Source of the DNA: Flexifilum sp963727545
Lineage (GTDB): Bacteria; Chloroflexota; Anaerolineae; Aggregatilineales; Phototrophicaceae
NCBI GenBank assembly: GCA_963727545.1
Contig: CAVSGS010000013.1
Location: forward strand, 310,001 to 374,000
Length of the DNA stretch: 64,000 nt
Direction: 5' to 3'
This document shows, one piece after another, positions 61,967-64,000 of this stretch. Under the pieces are notes generated by a model that saw only the letters and a program-made list of their open reading frames with translations, did not search any database and was not told where the DNA came from. Made by a program: the position numbers and the translations under genes. How positions within the stretch are numbered: position 1 is the first letter of the stretch; each line of letters begins with the position of its first letter.

Positions 61967-64000
61967 CTATTGTCTCGATTCGAGTTTCTCCACAGCGCCT
62001 AATGCAAGCAGCGTCATCTTTTGCGCCTCGTTCAAACCGCGAATACCGCGAATGTCCATGCGTTCGTAGGGACGGTCACGCCGCAGTGTTTGCAGATAAT
62101 CGCCGCTGCCCAAATTCCAGAGCATGATCGCGCCATCGTCGCCGCAGCTCGCCAGTGTCGACGTAACCGCATTTCGTCGGAGCGCGTGAACCGCCCCTTG
62201 ATGGGCAGCGCGCACCCACAGACGCTTCCCGGTTTGAACATTCCAGCCACACAGTGAGCCGCTGCTATCCCCGGTGATGACGACATCTTCGTTCAATCCC
62301 CACGCGACCGTATAAATAAACCCTAGAGGTTCCGCAATCGTGCAGACGCGATTTCCATTCGCTGCATCCCATACGATCAATTCGCTGTGCTTTTGATCGC
62401 TGCCGCCCGAAGCCAATCGCGTCCCATTCGGACTCCAAGCTACGGTGGTAACCCGGCGATTATGTCCTGCTAACTGCATGATGAGATGCCCATCGGCGGC
62501 ATCCCAGATATACACGTTGCCATCACCGCCGCCGCCCGCTAATCGACTGCCATCAGGACTCCAGGACACGTTGCGAATCGAAACGGCATTTTGATTCCAT
62601 TGTTGGCTGCGGGTTTCTATATTCCAGACAACCACGCCACTGCGATACGTCCCGCTGGCAAGCATCTGCCCATCAGGACTCCACGCTAATCCATCAAAAA
62701 AGTTTCCGATATCGCCCGGATACGACAAAACATGCAGGCATTCTCCCGATGTCGAATCCCACAAATAGATGGCGTTATTCAGCTCACTGCTCGCCAGAGT
62801 ACGCCCATCGGGACTCCAGCGCACGCCAAACACGACCCCGCTGTGTCCGTCCAATACCCGATTGCGGTTGATCCGGGAAACTTCATAGAGGGTGACCAAT
62901 GAATCAGTGCCAGCGCTCACGAGATAGTCTCCGTCAGGACTCCAGTCTACATCGCGCAGTGACGCCGTATATCCCTGCCAAATACGCAAACAGGCTCCGT
63001 TCTTGACATCCCACAAGCGGAGTGTGCCATCTTCACTGCCGGTCAGTAAACGGCTGCCCGAAACAAATACCAGTCCCCGTATGCCAGCGTGATGCCCCCG
63101 AAGCATGGCTCGATATTCGCTCCGCTGGACGTCCCACAGCCGAACGGTATTGTCACGACTGCTGCTCGCCAGAGTGCGCCCATCAGGACTCCAGGCAACA
63201 CGGTACACAATTTCGGAATGTCCTTCTAAAGTCGCCTGAACTTGCCCGGTAGCGACCTCCCACAACTTGGTTTTGCTGTCCCATCCTGCACTCGCCAGCC
63301 TGCTGCCGTCCGGCGAGAATGCCAGATCGGTGACTGACCGTGTGTGTCCTTTCAATGTCTGCACGCAGACTGCGGGCGCGCTTGGCGTGACTTCCCACAA
63401 TCGAATGATTCCCGCGATGTCGGCGCTTGCTAACAGGTGACCATCCGGACTCCAGAGCACAACCGGAATCGCCGCTGATTGCCGCAGTGTTTGCAGTTCT
63501 GCTCCCGTGCGTTGGTCCCAGAACCGAATCACTGCGTCATTCCCGCTGCTGGCGACCATAGTGCCGTCGCGCGAGAAGGTCACACTGTTGACAAGCCCGG
63601 TATGCTCGCCCGTCCAGCGCAGTTCCGCGGTGGCAACATCCCATGATTTGACCGTCCCGTCCCAACTTCCGCTGACGAGGGTCAGGCTGTCGGGGCTAAA
63701 GGCGAGCGCCCACACCATATCCGTATGCGCCTGCCATATCCGAATCAGGGTTTGCCCGCCCGCAAGCCAAAGCCGTATTTCCCCGCTCCGACTGGAAGCC
63801 GCCCAGAATTCACCGTTCTCGCTCACGGCGACGCGGTTGATACCGTCGAACGTTTCCGTAAACGTGCAGTCGCGGATGAACGCGCCGGTCAGCGCCGAAT
63901 CCTGCATCTCGACGCCGTGCAGGGCGACACTGCGCAGCGCTAGATGCGACAGGTCAAGCCCGCGCAGATGCCCGCGCAAGAGCCGCAGCAGCGCCAGCAG
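61967..64000 (-). CDS. Large WD40-repeat protein, 5' end outside window
   Basis: At least 677 codons are open to the window edge. The first visible part (LLRGHLRGLDLSHLALRSVA, then VEMQDSALTGAFI) is the pentapeptide-like region that commonly precedes the propellers in large NACHT/NB-ARC or SARP-type regulators of Chloroflexota and cyanobacteria. It is followed by about 14 WD40 blades of the form WSPDGxxLAS...IRLWD, probably two propellers. A TTG at 63979 could start a shorter frame, but the sequence upstream is still coding-like, so an N-terminal NTPase or effector domain beyond the window is likely. The C terminus ends MTLLALGAVEKLESRQ. Confidence 0.9.
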   Translation of the reverse strand: MLALLRLLRGHLRGLDLSHLALRSVALHGVEMQDSALTGAFIRDCTFTETFDGINRVAVSENGEFWAASSRSGEIRLWLAGGQTLIRIWQAHTDMVWALAFSPDSLTLVSGSWDGTVKSWDVATAELRWTGEHTGLVNSVTFSRDGTMVASSGNDAVIRFWDQRTGAELQTLRQSAAIPVVLWSPDGHLLASADIAGIIRLWEVTPSAPAVCVQTLKGHTRSVTDLAFSPDGSRLASAGWDSKTKLWEVATGQVQATLEGHSEIVYRVAWSPDGRTLASSSRDNTVRLWDVQRSEYRAMLRGHHAGIRGLVFVSGSRLLTGSEDGTLRLWDVKNGACLRIWQGYTASLRDVDWSPDGDYLVSAGTDSLVTLYEVSRINRNRVLDGHSGVVFGVRWSPDGRTLASSELNNAIYLWDSTSGECLHVLSYPGDIGNFFDGLAWSPDGQMLASGTYRSGVVVWNIETRSQQWNQNAVSIRNVSWSPDGSRLAGGGGDGNVYIWDAADGHLIMQLAGHNRRVTTVAWSPNGTRLASGGSDQKHSELIVWDAANGNRVCTIAEPLGFIYTVAWGLNEDVVITGDSSGSLCGWNVQTGKRLWVRAAHQGAVHALRRNAVTSTLASCGDDGAIMLWNLGSGDYLQTLRRDRPYERMDIRGIRGLNEAQKMTLLALGAVEKLESRQ

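Overview
The window looks like a chromosomal segment of a member of the Chloroflexota, probably Anaerolineae-like. The reasons are a high-GC genome with gene content typical of that group (a DmsABC-type molybdoenzyme, long WD40 proteins, GH94 plus GH9 cellulose genes), and many dispersed palindromic elements of the GTAGGGGCG...CGCCCCTAC and CCTCACCCCC types that are common in Chloroflexota and cyanobacteria. I see no rRNA, tRNA, complete insertion sequence, phage or CRISPR array. The taxonomic call is an inference from family content only.

Region 1 (1-29016) is a carbohydrate and sugar-acid catabolic island. It starts with a partial enolase-superfamily sugar-acid dehydratase, a solute-binding protein and a single-polypeptide fusion of the two ABC sugar permeases, a fumarylacetoacetase-fold enzyme and a divergent IclR regulator with three matching 15-bp operator candidates. 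A hexuronate set follows (uronate isomerase uxaC, a UxuB-like SDR, two Gfo/Idh/MocA oxidoreductases, altronate dehydratase uxaA), then a creatininase-family enzyme. A cellulose module has an intracellular cellobiose phosphorylase behind a CelR-like operator, an exported GH9 endoglucanase and a DUF4380 protein. The island ends with a complete L-rhamnose operon (rhaM-rhaA-rhaB-rhaEW).

Region 2 (29017-31527) is a small graveyard with a decayed hicBA toxin-antitoxin pair and another frameshifted small gene, followed by a DUF1905 gene and rlmA. Region 3 (31568-40308) holds a torD-dmsA-dmsB-dmsC respiratory operon and, divergently, a sensor kinase / second DmsC / response regulator operon. Region 4 (40336-49491) has a heterodimeric ABC exporter, a U32-family protein with one frameshift, a proline iminopeptidase and a tryptophanase.

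Region 5 (49714-59642) is the most unusual part. An ECF-like sigma factor, a cysteine-less anti-sigma-like protein, a TPR-CHAT protease and a subtilisin-like protease form one tightly spaced operon closed by a strong terminator. An animal-type haem peroxidase, a two-helix membrane protein and an exported WD40 protein follow. The order suggests a protease-controlled sigma switch, similar in logic to the TPR-CHAT/Csx30/RpoE module of type III-E CRISPR but without CRISPR. Region 6 (59694-64000) has an amidase, 3' remnants of a dipeptide permease and of a metal P-type ATPase, and the 3' part of a large WD40 protein that runs out of the window.

Three otherwise intact genes (a Gfo/Idh oxidoreductase, the U32 protein and the subtilase) each read through cleanly only if one extra base is removed at each of one or two sites. 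These are either consensus errors or real frameshifts and should be checked against reads.
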